6,370 bases of DNA. Source: Thermomicrobiaceae bacterium. GTDB taxonomy: Bacteria > Chloroflexota > Chloroflexia > Thermomicrobiales > Thermomicrobiaceae. The position numbers were made by a program, and so were the translations under genes. Below the pieces are notes generated by a model. It did no database searches and was not told the DNA's origin. It saw nothing but the letters and a program-made list of their open reading frames with translations. This document shows positions 1 to 6,370 of the stretch, one piece after another. Positions within the stretch are counted from its first letter, which is position 1. Every line of letters starts with the position of its first letter. Location of the stretch: positions 1 through 6,370 of the forward strand of contig SLFF01000316.1 of NCBI GenBank assembly GCA_007124395.1, read 5' to 3'.

Positions 1-2693
1 AGACGATTTCGGCTGGACGGCTCGCTATCGATGTGGTCATCGAACACGGCTCCTATTCGCCGCAAACCCGGGCCGTGGTGGACGTTGCCAACCTGACCCG
101 CGAAGCATTCGATCTGGTGCTGGTTCAGAACACGACCGACAAGTTGCGCTCCGGCCACTACGTTGCCGCGATTGTGGCAGACCTCAGCCGGACCATTGAT
201 GCGCTCGATTCCGGCAACGATCCCGCCCATTTCACGTCCCACGCACAGTCTCTGCTCGGCTCGATGCCCCGCCCGGACGAACACAATCTGGTGGAGATCG
301 ACCTGAACGATCGTACCCAGCTACTGCGACTGATGGAGCAGAGCAGGGATGAACCGGAGCCAGAACCGCCGGTACCTGCCGTCTCCTCTGATATGGATAT
401 GGGAGGGTTGCACCAGGAGCTTGCCACCCTGGGTGTACACGCAGAAAGCCTGCTGGAGAACGGCGAAGATCCTGCCACGATCGATGGGCTGGTCACCTCG
501 CTGATTTCACTGCAGAACCTTGCGGCTGAGCTCCAGATCGATCACATCGGGCGGGTAGTCGCCTGCGCACTGCGCGTGGTGGAGTCTCATCGATCGGCTG
601 GAGAAACGCTGCCGCTGGATGCGGTGGAGTTCATCATCGCCTGCCGGCGCATCCTGCCGATCGTGCTGGACAGCATCGAAGACCCCGGTCGGGTCAGCCA
701 TGCCATCGACGCGCTGGTGGATCAATCCGCATTCGTCCTGCTGGAGCTTCGCCGGGGAACCAGCCAGCTCAATAATCTCTGGCCAGAGCCAGACGCCGAC
801 GCTTACCGGGCGATCAACAACGGGTATCCTCCACCACCACCGACCAGCGCAATCTCCACGCCGGAAGGCGCCGGGACGATTCAGTTGCCTGAATGGACCG
901 TTGACGAGTTCCGGCCGGATTCAGAGGCGCTCAAGGGGCCTGGTGACAGGACCTCCGCACTCGGCCGAACCGATGAATCCGAGCTCCGGGTTCCTGTTGA
1001 GCACATCGAACAACTCATCGAGTTGACTGGAGAACTGGCCGTTCGCAGCGGTGGACACAATCAGCGCTCTCGCCGGGTACTGAGCGTCACTCAGGACATG
1101 CACAGCATCACTGATCGATTGCGGTACATGCTTCGTGCCTGGCAGGACGGCAAATATCAGACCGAGCATGTCGAGCAGATGCTGATTGAGATCAGCGCAG
1201 ATCTCGGGCTGGCCGCCAACGATCTGGAACACGTTCGGAACGACTACCTGTCGGTCTCCGAGCGTCAGTCCGAGGTACGGGAGCGCCTGGAAGAGACGAT
1301 CGCGGCACTGCGCAGCATGCCACTGAAAATGATCACCGATCCGCTGGACCAGACATTTGATCAACTAACCCGCTCACTCGGCAAACGTGCCAACCTGCGA
1401 ATCGAAGGTGCCAGCAACGCCGTGGACGCGGTTCATGCGGAGCAGATCTATGAGATGTTCCGACACCTGATCACCAATGCGCTGGAGCATGGCATCGAGA
1501 CTCCGGATGAACGCCGTGACGCCGGCAAAGCGACCAGCGGACTGGTTCGGATCCGGGCCCGTCGAGACGGCAGCCAGACCGTCCTGCAGATCATCGACGA
1601 CGGCGCCGGAATGCACGAATCGACGATCCTCGATCGTGCCGAAGCGTCCGGCTACCCTGTGCCGCGTCGGGATATGACCCGGGATCGCGCCCTGCAGTAC
1701 ATCTTCCTGCCGGGATTCACCACCAAGATCGTCTCCAGCGACATCGAAGTCGGCATGGGGCTGGATTTCGTCACCGAGACCGTTACCCGTATGGGTGGGG
1801 TGATTTCAGTGCAATCTGAGCCGGGTCAGGGAACCGCGTTTACGGTCCGGTTGCCGGTCTCGCTGATGACCCTGTCCGCATCGATCGTGGCGATCTCATC
1901 GGAACGATACGCCCTTCCTGCAGCACAGATTTCGGTTGTACCCCGGAAGAAGATCTCGCAGATTGAGGAAACGGCAAATGGCTACCGGGCCATTATTGAC
2001 AATCAGGCCTATCAGGCGGCCGATCTCGGCGCGCTACTGGGCGTTCGCTCCCACCATCATGTGCAGAGCGATCGGGGCGAGTTCATCAAGGTAACCTGTG
2101 ATGATGAAGAGTGGCTGCTGCGTATCGACCGTGTTCTCGATGACGAATCGATCACCATGCAGACCGCCGGACGGGAGTATGTCCACCTCAACGGGGTAGT
2201 TGGAGTCAGTCGGCTGCATTCGGGCGAGGACGCACTGGTGCTGGACATTATCCAGTTACTGGATGCCAGCCGTGGCCGCAGTCGGCGGTTTACCCGGCAG
2301 ACAGCATCATTAGCACGGGTTCCGTTTGCCATGGTTTCCGACGATTCCATCTCGGTACGGCGGCAGATTGCCAGTCATCTGGAGCAGATCGGCTGGCGCG
2401 TGGTGGAAGCGCGGGATGCGTTCGAAGCCCGGGAGCTGCTCACCAACATCTCACCAGAGCTGATCGTGGTGGACCTGGATCTGCCGGCCCACGGCGGGTT
2501 CCAGATCATCCAGTCTTCCCGAAACCTGAGCAGCAGCCCGTTCGTCATTGGATTGACGAGCTGGGACAATGCCGAGATCCGTGAGCGCATCGAATCATTC
2601 AGGATTGACGAGACGATCGAGAAACCGCTCAATCTGGATCATCTCGATGCCGCTATGGAACGCGTGAATCGGTCAATTCTCGACGATGATTGA
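1..2693 (+). CDS. CheA-type chemosensory hybrid histidine kinase with C-terminal receiver (ChpA/PilL-like), 5' partial
   Basis: Partial gene: the frame is open to the left edge. A GTG at 33 is probably an internal Val, because the ten codons before it (TISAGRLAID) read on smoothly as protein. Numbering from that GTG: an unassigned alpha-helical stretch at 1-100; a degenerate Hpt-like domain at about 125-240; a Pro-rich linker at 251-315; the CheA dimerisation helices from 319 (VPVEHIEQLIELTGEL); the ATPase with N box H478-N482-H486-G-I-E, G1 box DDGAGM (522-527) and G2 GMGLD (574-578); a CheW-like P5 domain at about 608-745; and a receiver at 766-880. The receiver has all its key residues: D770/D771, phospho-acceptor D814, T842 and K864. 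Such kinases take signals from methyl-accepting receptors through CheW and phosphorylate response regulators in the cytoplasm. The Hpt plus CheA core plus REC order is that of the ChpA/PilL kinases of type IV pilus chemosensory systems, or of gliding and biofilm systems; which one cannot be told here. Any functional phospho-accepting Hpt must lie upstream of the window. The CheA-family call is very sure, the pathway is not. Confidence 0.93.
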   Translation, partial: TISAGRLAIDVVIEHGSYSPQTRAVVDVANLTREAFDLVLVQNTTDKLRSGHYVAAIVADLSRTIDALDSGNDPAHFTSHAQSLLGSMPRPDEHNLVEIDLNDRTQLLRLMEQSRDEPEPEPPVPAVSSDMDMGGLHQELATLGVHAESLLENGEDPATIDGLVTSLISLQNLAAELQIDHIGRVVACALRVVESHRSAGETLPLDAVEFIIACRRILPIVLDSIEDPGRVSHAIDALVDQSAFVLLELRRGTSQLNNLWPEPDADAYRAINNGYPPPPPTSAISTPEGAGTIQLPEWTVDEFRPDSEALKGPGDRTSALGRTDESELRVPVEHIEQLIELTGELAVRSGGHNQRSRRVLSVTQDMHSITDRLRYMLRAWQDGKYQTEHVEQMLIEISADLGLAANDLEHVRNDYLSVSERQSEVRERLEETIAALRSMPLKMITDPLDQTFDQLTRSLGKRANLRIEGASNAVDAVHAEQIYEMFRHLITNALEHGIETPDERRDAGKATSGLVRIRARRDGSQTVLQIIDDGAGMHESTILDRAEASGYPVPRRDMTRDRALQYIFLPGFTTKIVSSDIEVGMGLDFVTETVTRMGGVISVQSEPGQGTAFTVRLPVSLMTLSASIVAISSERYALPAAQISVVPRKKISQIEETANGYRAIIDNQAYQAADLGALLGVRSHHHVQSDRGEFIKVTCDDEEWLLRIDRVLDDESITMQTAGREYVHLNGVVGVSRLHSGEDALVLDIIQLLDASRGRSRRFTRQTASLARVPFAMVSDDSISVRRQIASHLEQIGWRVVEARDAFEARELLTNISPELIVVDLDLPAHGGFQIIQSSRNLSSSPFVIGLTSWDNAEIRERIESFRIDETIEKPLNLDHLDAAMERVNRSILDDD

Positions 2694-2762
2694 TCCATCC
2701 AGGCACTAAGCATTTCCGTCTGACAAGCGCAAAGGGACAGCGTCATCGTCCCGCCGGTTCGC

Positions 2763-2771
2763 TGGTAGAAT
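2763..2771 (+). promoter_or_regulatory. Possible extended -10 promoter of the lipoprotein gene
   Basis: TGGTAGAAT matches the extended -10 pattern TGnTAnnnT, and TAGAAT differs from TATAAT at one base. No convincing -35 box lies 16-18 bp upstream, but extended -10 promoters can work without one. Transcription would start near 2778 and give a leader of about 56 nt before the ATG at 2834. It would let the lipoprotein be expressed apart from the kinase gene. Motif match only. Confidence 0.3.
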
Positions 2772-2833
2772 TGGCAGTCGGATTCAGACCTACACATGAC
2801 ACAACGTCAACCAGGTGAAAGCAGCAAACCAAT

Positions 2834-3355
2834 ATGACCGTCCTCGGATCAAACGCCCGTACTCTGCTGATGTTCCTTCTGGTGAGCTTGCTGGCAATCG
2901 CCGGGGCGTGCGCCAATGGCGATGATGACTCCGCCGCAAATAATGATGATGCCAGCGATGCAACGACGACCAGCAATGGCGGGCCCGACGTAGCTGATGA
3001 TGCTCCGAATGCCATTCAGATCGATGAAGACGAGCTCGACATCCTCTCAGAATGGCAGGAAGCTGGGGTACCCCGTTTCCAGGATGGCGAGGTGCTCGAT
3101 TTCGAACCGCACGCGTCACAGGTCGAGAACGGTGGAACGCTGCTTCTGGATGGTCTGGACGCCGATGCCAGCGAGGTCATCGGGTTCTATCGCGGAGCCC
3201 TGGCTGAACTCGGCTGGACCGAGCGACGGGTTGGTTCCCGTGAGATGACCGCTGAGAACGATATCGCCTCGTTGCTGGTCACGGTGAACGAGTACGATGA
3301 TCAGACCCTGATCATGATGATTCTGACCGACCGGCTGGAACAGCCGCAGACCTAG
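2834..3355 (+). CDS. Small secreted lipoprotein of unknown function
   Basis: 173 residues. The N-terminus is a lipoprotein signal peptide: Arg9, a hydrophobic core (LLMFLLVSLLAIAG) and a lipobox AGA-C with the lipidated Cys at 26, predicting export and membrane anchoring. Residues 27-60 are a low-complexity Asp/Asn/Ser/Thr linker. The rest (about 66-168) is a compact domain with a VPRFQDGEV segment (79-87) and the pattern FYRGALAELGW (118-128). Short secreted bacterial proteins often show this FYxxxLxxxGW pattern after an iPxypgA-like strand; I know of no assigned biochemical role. The ATG at 2834 is preferred because the signal peptide starts directly after it. An AGGTGA at 2813-2818 could be the ribosome site, but its 15-nt spacing is long. 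The gene lies 140 bp after the kinase stop and converges on the CorC-family gene. No function is assigned. Confidence 0.85.
   Translation: MTVLGSNARTLLMFLLVSLLAIAGACANGDDDSAANNDDASDATTTSNGGPDVADDAPNAIQIDEDELDILSEWQEAGVPRFQDGEVLDFEPHASQVENGGTLLLDGLDADASEVIGFYRGALAELGWTERRVGSREMTAENDIASLLVTVNEYDDQTLIMMILTDRLEQPQT
3332..3346 (+). other. Short stem-loop at the end of the lipoprotein gene
   Basis: CGGCTG-GAA-CAGCCG is a perfect 6-bp stem with a 3-nt loop, ending 7 nt before the stop codon. A further CGGCTG at 3375-3380, in the 29-bp gap between the two convergent genes, could pair with the same CAGCCG arm. It might help termination or block read-through between the convergent genes, but there is no T-tract on either strand and it overlaps coding sequence. 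It may be chance. Confidence 0.2.
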
Positions 3356-3384
3356 ACGAATCGGCATGCCCGGACGGCTGCGGG

Positions 3385-4734
3385 TCAGTCAGTAGTTTCT
3401 TCTGGTGAGGCGGTATCGATCCGATCGAGATCAGCGGGGATGAACCGCACCTCACTGATACGCAAGCCATCCAGCCGCTCCACACGCACCGCGTAGCCAT
3501 CGATCATGATCGTGTCGCCGACTCTCGGTTGATGACCGAGCTCGAAGAACACGTACCCACCGATTGTGTTGGTCTCATCCGCTTGCAGATCCAGGGTGAA
3601 GTAGTCGTTGACGTCTGACAGCAGGGTCAACCCATCCACTCTGGCCCAACCATCGACTTCCGGCACAATATCGGGCGCGGTGCGCTCGAACTCATCCGGA
3701 ACCTCACCCAGCACTCGCTCCAGAATATCGTCCAGCGTGACCATGCCAGCGGTTCCCCCGTACTCATCCACCACGATCGCCAGATGCGTCCCGCGGGTGC
3801 GCATCTCTTCCAGCAAGTCGTCGATGGGGATCGAGGTGGGCACCGTCAGCGCCGGGCGCATCAACCCGGCGATGTTGGGGACATCATCCGGACCGCCTGC
3901 CGCGAGTATCGGAACCAGCTCTTTGACATAGAGGATCCCCTGGATGTCATCGATGTCCCGACTGTAAATCGGATACCGGCCGTATTTGTGTCGATTCAGT
4001 GTGTCCAGGAGTTCATCCCGGCTGACATCGAGCGGCAGTGAGACCATCTCGGTCCGCGGCACCATGATGCCCTCCGCGTTGTAATCGTGAAACACGAATG
4101 CCCGACGGATGATCTCTTCCTCCGTCTTGACCAGCTCTCCACCAAGACGGCTGGCCGCCACGATGTTGCGCAGTTCGTCCTCGGTGTAGATACGTCCTTG
4201 TCCTGACATCGGCTCGACACCGCTCAGAAGCAACAGCCGTCCAGCCACAACCCTGATGATGAAATTGAAGGGACGGAACAGATTGAGCGTCAGCCAGACC
4301 GGCGTCAGTACCCCGCGAGCGATCAGCTCCGGGTACTGCACGGCAACCGATTTCGGCACCAGCTCCGCCAGGGCAACATGCACCATAGTCAACAGCAGGA
4401 AAGCGATCGCCAGGGCGATGGTGGCCGCGGTTATCGTGGCGACCGTTTCGCCGGTCAGGGATTCCAGCGGCGGTTGAATAATCCGGGCCAGCGCCGGTAC
4501 ACCGACCCAGCCAAGCGCGATGCTGGACATGGTGACGCCGAGCTGAATGGCGGGAAGATACCGATCGAGCTGATCGAGTGCGTCGAGGAGCGAGCTAGCC
4601 CAGCCCTCTCCCTGGTCTGCGAGATCGCTGACCCGCTCACGACGCACAGATGCGAAGGCAAACTCCGCCAGCACGAATATCGCATTCACCAGCAGCAGGA
4701 GCAGGATCGCAATGAGTTGGAAGGTGAGGTCCAT
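3385..4734 (-). CDS. CNNM/CorC (HlyC/TlyC) family membrane protein: DUF21, CBS pair, CorC_HlyC domain
   Basis: 449 residues, a usual full length for the family. Order: an N-terminal CNNM/DUF21 membrane domain (about 1-195) opening with the family signature around N17-E24 (NAIFVLAEFAFASVRRERV), further hydrophobic segments at about 62-86, 100-122 and 140-170, and the conserved ELVPK (124-128). A tandem CBS pair follows: one from MVPRTEM (224-230) through YGRYPIYSRD to KELV, the other from LMRPALTVP (291) through VVDEYGGTAGMVTLDDILE (321-339). The C-terminal CorC_HlyC domain (about 355-432) contains DGLTLLSDVN and NTIGGYVFFELGH. Relatives are linked to Mg2+ or Co2+ transport, with the CBS pair binding adenine nucleotides; older 'hemolysin' names are misleading. 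Substrate and direction are not decidable here. The ATG at 4734 is chosen because the first membrane helix begins within ten residues. Its ribosome site is weak, and a strong stem-loop lies 17 nt upstream. Confidence 0.95.
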   Translation of the reverse strand: MDLTFQLIAILLLLLVNAIFVLAEFAFASVRRERVSDLADQGEGWASSLLDALDQLDRYLPAIQLGVTMSSIALGWVGVPALARIIQPPLESLTGETVATITAATIALAIAFLLLTMVHVALAELVPKSVAVQYPELIARGVLTPVWLTLNLFRPFNFIIRVVAGRLLLLSGVEPMSGQGRIYTEDELRNIVAASRLGGELVKTEEEIIRRAFVFHDYNAEGIMVPRTEMVSLPLDVSRDELLDTLNRHKYGRYPIYSRDIDDIQGILYVKELVPILAAGGPDDVPNIAGLMRPALTVPTSIPIDDLLEEMRTRGTHLAIVVDEYGGTAGMVTLDDILERVLGEVPDEFERTAPDIVPEVDGWARVDGLTLLSDVNDYFTLDLQADETNTIGGYVFFELGHQPRVGDTIMIDGYAVRVERLDGLRISEVRFIPADLDRIDTASPEETTD

Positions 4735-4918
4735 GAGTCGCCAGCATTGTCCCTGTTCCGGATTCCAGAACAGGCATTCAGAGCGAACGATTACCCGGTG
4801 GGCAATATCAGATCAGTGAGCATAGTCTAACAGAGGGGGCTTCACGGCTGGCTGAAAGAACGACCCGACCAGAGCCGGCAGCCGGATTGGCCGCCAGCTC
4901 CTGGCCTGGCTCCCTTCC
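4735..4918. other. Intergenic region between the LysM gene and the CorC-family gene
   Basis: 184 bp without a credible gene. It contains the 23-bp dyad at 4752-4774, a short perfect repeat CCGGC-A-GCCGG at 4875-4885, and GCCAG-ctc-CTGGC at 4893-4905. The last two lie just after the LysM stop on the minus strand and could form small hairpins, but no T-tract follows either one. No clear -35/-10 pair for the CorC-family gene is seen. On the minus strand TTAGAC (near 4827-4832), 17 nt, then TATTGC is a poor candidate. Confidence 0.6.
4752..4774 (-). promoter_or_regulatory. Strong 23-bp dyad / leader stem-loop upstream of the CorC-family start
   Basis: The two arms are complementary at 10 of 11 positions around a central T at 4763; the only mismatch is C4759 against A4767. 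In minus-strand RNA this becomes a G-U pair, giving a 10-bp stem CCUGUUCUGG/CCGGAACAGG with an AAU loop. It ends 17 nt before the ATG at 4734 and includes the only purine-rich AGG near the start. It could be an operator for a dimeric repressor (TGTTC-N9-GAACA half-sites) or an mRNA hairpin affecting translation. No T-tract follows, so it is not a typical terminator. Confidence 0.5.
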
Positions 4919-4934
4919 CTATCCCGCGGGATAG
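4919..4934. repeat. Perfect 16-bp palindrome over the LysM gene stop codon
   Basis: CTATCCCG followed by its exact reverse complement CGGGATAG. On the minus strand it encodes the last residues Tyr-Pro-Ala-Gly and the TAG stop. As RNA it could fold into a 6-bp stem with a CGCG loop. The following sequence on that strand is purine-rich (GGAAGGGAG), not a U-tract, so a standard terminator is unlikely. Confidence 0.45.
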
Positions 4935-6370
4935 ACCGCCATCGACATCCCGTCGAAGTGACTCGAGGAGTCGATGAACGCGCTCCAGGAGTGCGTGGCG
5001 GACTGCCCGTTCATGGGATCAGCAACGTAGATGTTGTCCTCGTCGTATCCGTAAGCTACAACCACGGATTGCTCCGGCACCAGCGTAAATCGCTCACCCT
5101 GATACCACTCGGAGAAGCTCTCCTGCGGTGTCGCCTGGTTTGTCATCCAGACTAGCACCGGTTGGCCGCTATCGATGCGTTCCTTGAGTTCGGCCGGATC
5201 TCCCATGGTGTAGAACTCGTCTCCGACGAACCCATAATTGGAAACCAGTGAGGCGAGCGGCTTGGCATAGGCGCCGTAATCGGCCGTGCCGCCGAATTCG
5301 CCGTTCATATCACCACGGAAACCTTGATGAGGATTCTGGTGGTACGGCATGTTCTCGATAAAGATCCACTCGGACACCTGATGGCCCCAGTAGTTGGTGG
5401 CCATGCTCAACGCGGCAGCTTCGGTGCTCAGTGGCAGCGACTGCTGCTGAACCGGCATATTCTCCAGTATGGCGCTTTCGGATTGCTCCGATGCTTCGAC
5501 CGAAGTTTCAGATGATGGCGCAGTGGCGCTGGATGCAGACGGATCCCAGGACGCAGCCGGTATCCGCAGCATGTCTCCCTGGCTGATCGTGTCATCCGAA
5601 GTAAGATTGTTTGCCTGAAGCAACTGTTCAACCGAGATATCGTAGCGTGCAGCAATGTCGCCCGGGGTTTCGCCACGCGCAGCCAGATGAAGGCCTGCGA
5701 TGTGGCTCTGGTCCTCAACAATGTCCTTACCGGACACTGTCTGCGGTGGTGCCGGCTGCTCACTGGCTTCAGTCTCGACGGGCTGCGGCGCTGCCGGCTG
5801 CTCGCTGGGTTCAGTCTCGACAGGCTCCTGCGGTGTCTGCTGCTCGCTGGGTTCAGTCTCGACAGGCTCCGATGTCCCGTTGCTAACGTCGCTGGTTCCG
5901 GATCCACTGGTCGGGATGATCAGAAAATCGCCGGCAAAGATCTGCTCGGAGTCCTCGATATCATTGATTGCGAGCAGGTCTTGAAGCTCGACACCGTGCT
6001 GGGCCGCAATCGCCAGCAGTGTGTCGCCCGGTTGAATCTCATAGACGGTGTCACCAACCTGAACGTCGTTCTCGTCTTCATATTCGTCTACGTCTTCGAT
6101 TGCCTCCTGGGCAACAGGGATGAGCAACTGAATACCAGCAACGATCTGGTCAGAGCTCTGGATGTAGTTCAGCCTGATGATTTCAGCAACGCTGACTCCG
6201 TGATCCAGCGCTATCTGTCCCAGCGTGTCGCCTTCTTGAACCACGTAGACTGAATGACCAGTTTGAACATCACCTTGTCCAGATGATCCATCGTTTGCAA
6301 AGAGAATCAACTCACCGCCAGCAACGATCTGGTCAGAATTGTCGATGTTGTTCAGGCTGATGAGCTCATC
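4919..6370 (-). CDS. Multi-LysM surface protein with C-terminal C39-like (probably inactive) domain, 5' partial
   Basis: Partial: the frame is open through the right edge. A TTG at 6310 could be read as a start but lies inside a LysM repeat, since the 20 codons before it encode DELISLNNIDNSDQIVAGGE. Numbering from that TTG: the tail of one LysM before residue 5; LysM at about 19-66 and 87-133; a linker with three 14-residue repeats (149-190); a fourth LysM at 206-252; a Ser/Glu-rich linker to 283; and a C39_2-type papain-fold domain at 284-463. LysM domains bind N-acetylglucosamine glycans such as peptidoglycan, so the protein should act outside the membrane; any signal peptide is off the window. 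The C39-like fold is recognised from SLPLSTEAAALSMATNYWG (291-309), the YGAYAKPLASLVSNYG block, SGQPVLVWMT and VVVAYGYDEDNIYVADP. T296 sits where the catalytic Cys normally is, and Q414 where His is expected, while D431 is kept. Peptidase activity is therefore unlikely. The gene lies 184 bp upstream of the same-strand CorC-family gene. Confidence 0.9.
   Translation of the reverse strand, partial: DELISLNNIDNSDQIVAGGELILFANDGSSGQGDVQTGHSVYVVQEGDTLGQIALDHGVSVAEIIRLNYIQSSDQIVAGIQLLIPVAQEAIEDVDEYEDENDVQVGDTVYEIQPGDTLLAIAAQHGVELQDLLAINDIEDSEQIFAGDFLIIPTSGSGTSDVSNGTSEPVETEPSEQQTPQEPVETEPSEQPAAPQPVETEASEQPAPPQTVSGKDIVEDQSHIAGLHLAARGETPGDIAARYDISVEQLLQANNLTSDDTISQGDMLRIPAASWDPSASSATAPSSETSVEASEQSESAILENMPVQQQSLPLSTEAAALSMATNYWGHQVSEWIFIENMPYHQNPHQGFRGDMNGEFGGTADYGAYAKPLASLVSNYGFVGDEFYTMGDPAELKERIDSGQPVLVWMTNQATPQESFSEWYQGERFTLVPEQSVVVAYGYDEDNIYVADPMNGQSATHSWSAFIDSSSHFDGMSMAVYPAG
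5741..5866 (-). repeat. Three 42-bp tandem repeats coding a 14-residue linker unit
   Basis: Three in-frame units of exactly 42 bp encode PVETEPSEQQTPQE, PVETEPSEQPAAPQ and PVETEASEQPAPPQ. The string CAGTCTCGAC recurs on the plus strand at 5770, 5812 and 5854. The unit is Pro/Glu/Gln-rich and likely an extended, flexible spacer between LysM repeats three and four. Copy number may vary between strains through slippage. Confidence 0.9.
6135..6370 (-). repeat. Near-identical direct repeats from duplicated LysM modules
   Basis: The same 20-base string occurs at 6135-6154 and 6318-6337, 183 bp (61 codons) apart. The following 30 or so bases are also closely alike, encoding IIRLNYIQSSDQIVAG and LISLNNIDNSDQIVAG. 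The matching LysM segment near 5930-5985 is clearly more diverged. This points to a fairly recent duplication of one LysM module; the outer copy is cut by the window edge. Confidence 0.75.

Noticed and set aside
33..35. GTG as the start of the kinase
   Set aside because: The frame is open to base 3 with protein-like codons, there is no ribosome site before the GTG, and a CheA-type kinase would be expected to have more N-terminal sequence.
921..1364. 147-codon minus-strand open frame inside the kinase gene
   Set aside because: Antisense to the conserved CheA dimerisation region; no domain or start signal supports it.
2734..2752. GGGAC-N9-GTCCC as a terminator after the kinase gene
   Set aside because: Only a 5-bp stem with a 9-nt loop and no T-tract follows, so it cannot be told from chance.
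2694..2833. Kinase and lipoprotein as one operon
   Set aside because: They share a strand, but the 140-bp gap, a plausible promoter in it and no functional link make cotranscription unproven.
4378..4830. 150-codon plus-strand open frame across the start of the CorC-family gene
   Set aside because: Antisense to the conserved membrane domain; the product is charged and Gln-rich with no recognisable domain. It is a reading-frame shadow in high-GC DNA.
5687..6253. 188-codon plus-strand open frame opposite the LysM gene
   Set aside because: It lies wholly antisense to a gene with clear LysM and C39 homology, its translation is Cys/Leu/Gly-rich repeat shadow sequence, and no ribosome site or known domain is seen.
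6308..6310. TTG as the start of the LysM protein
   Set aside because: The 20 codons upstream continue a LysM repeat to the window edge, and the putative N-terminus has no signal peptide, so the real start is outside.

Overview
The window is about 58-60% GC by eye and carries four protein genes and no RNA genes, CRISPR array or insertion sequence. The gene mix is a CheA-type kinase fused to a receiver, a short secreted lipoprotein, a CNNM/CorC-type membrane protein and a multi-LysM surface protein. Together with the residue style of the proteins, this would fit a high-GC Chloroflexota-like bacterium. That is a weak inference from overall flavour; no rRNA or marker gene is present to confirm it.

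Layout. Positions 1-2693 (+) hold the 3' part of a large chemosensory hybrid kinase that is open at the left edge: a degenerate Hpt-like domain, then CheA dimerisation, ATPase, CheW-like and REC domains. It resembles the ChpA/PilL kinases that control type IV pili. After 140 bp with a plausible extended -10 promoter comes a 173-residue lipoprotein of unknown function (2834-3355, +). It converges, across a 29-bp gap, on a CNNM/CorC (HlyC/TlyC) family protein (3385-4734, -). A 184-bp intergenic region follows, holding a strong 23-bp dyad just upstream of the CorC-family start. At the right edge, 4919-6370 (-) is the 3' part of a secreted protein with at least four LysM repeats, a 14-residue tandem-repeat linker and a C-terminal C39-like papain-fold domain.

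How they fit together. The genes do not form one evident pathway. The kinase belongs to a chemosensory cluster lying to the left. The lipoprotein probably has its own promoter. The two minus-strand genes are separated by 184 bp and may or may not be cotranscribed.

The most interesting points are these. (i) The C39-like domain has Thr and Gln where the catalytic Cys and His are expected, so it looks like a peptidoglycan-binding pseudo-peptidase. (ii) The 10-bp stem in the leader of the CorC-family gene has its single DNA mismatch become a G-U pair only in that gene's own mRNA. (iii) The kinase has an Hpt-like domain with Ile in place of the phospho-accepting His. I found no clearly novel multi-gene system.
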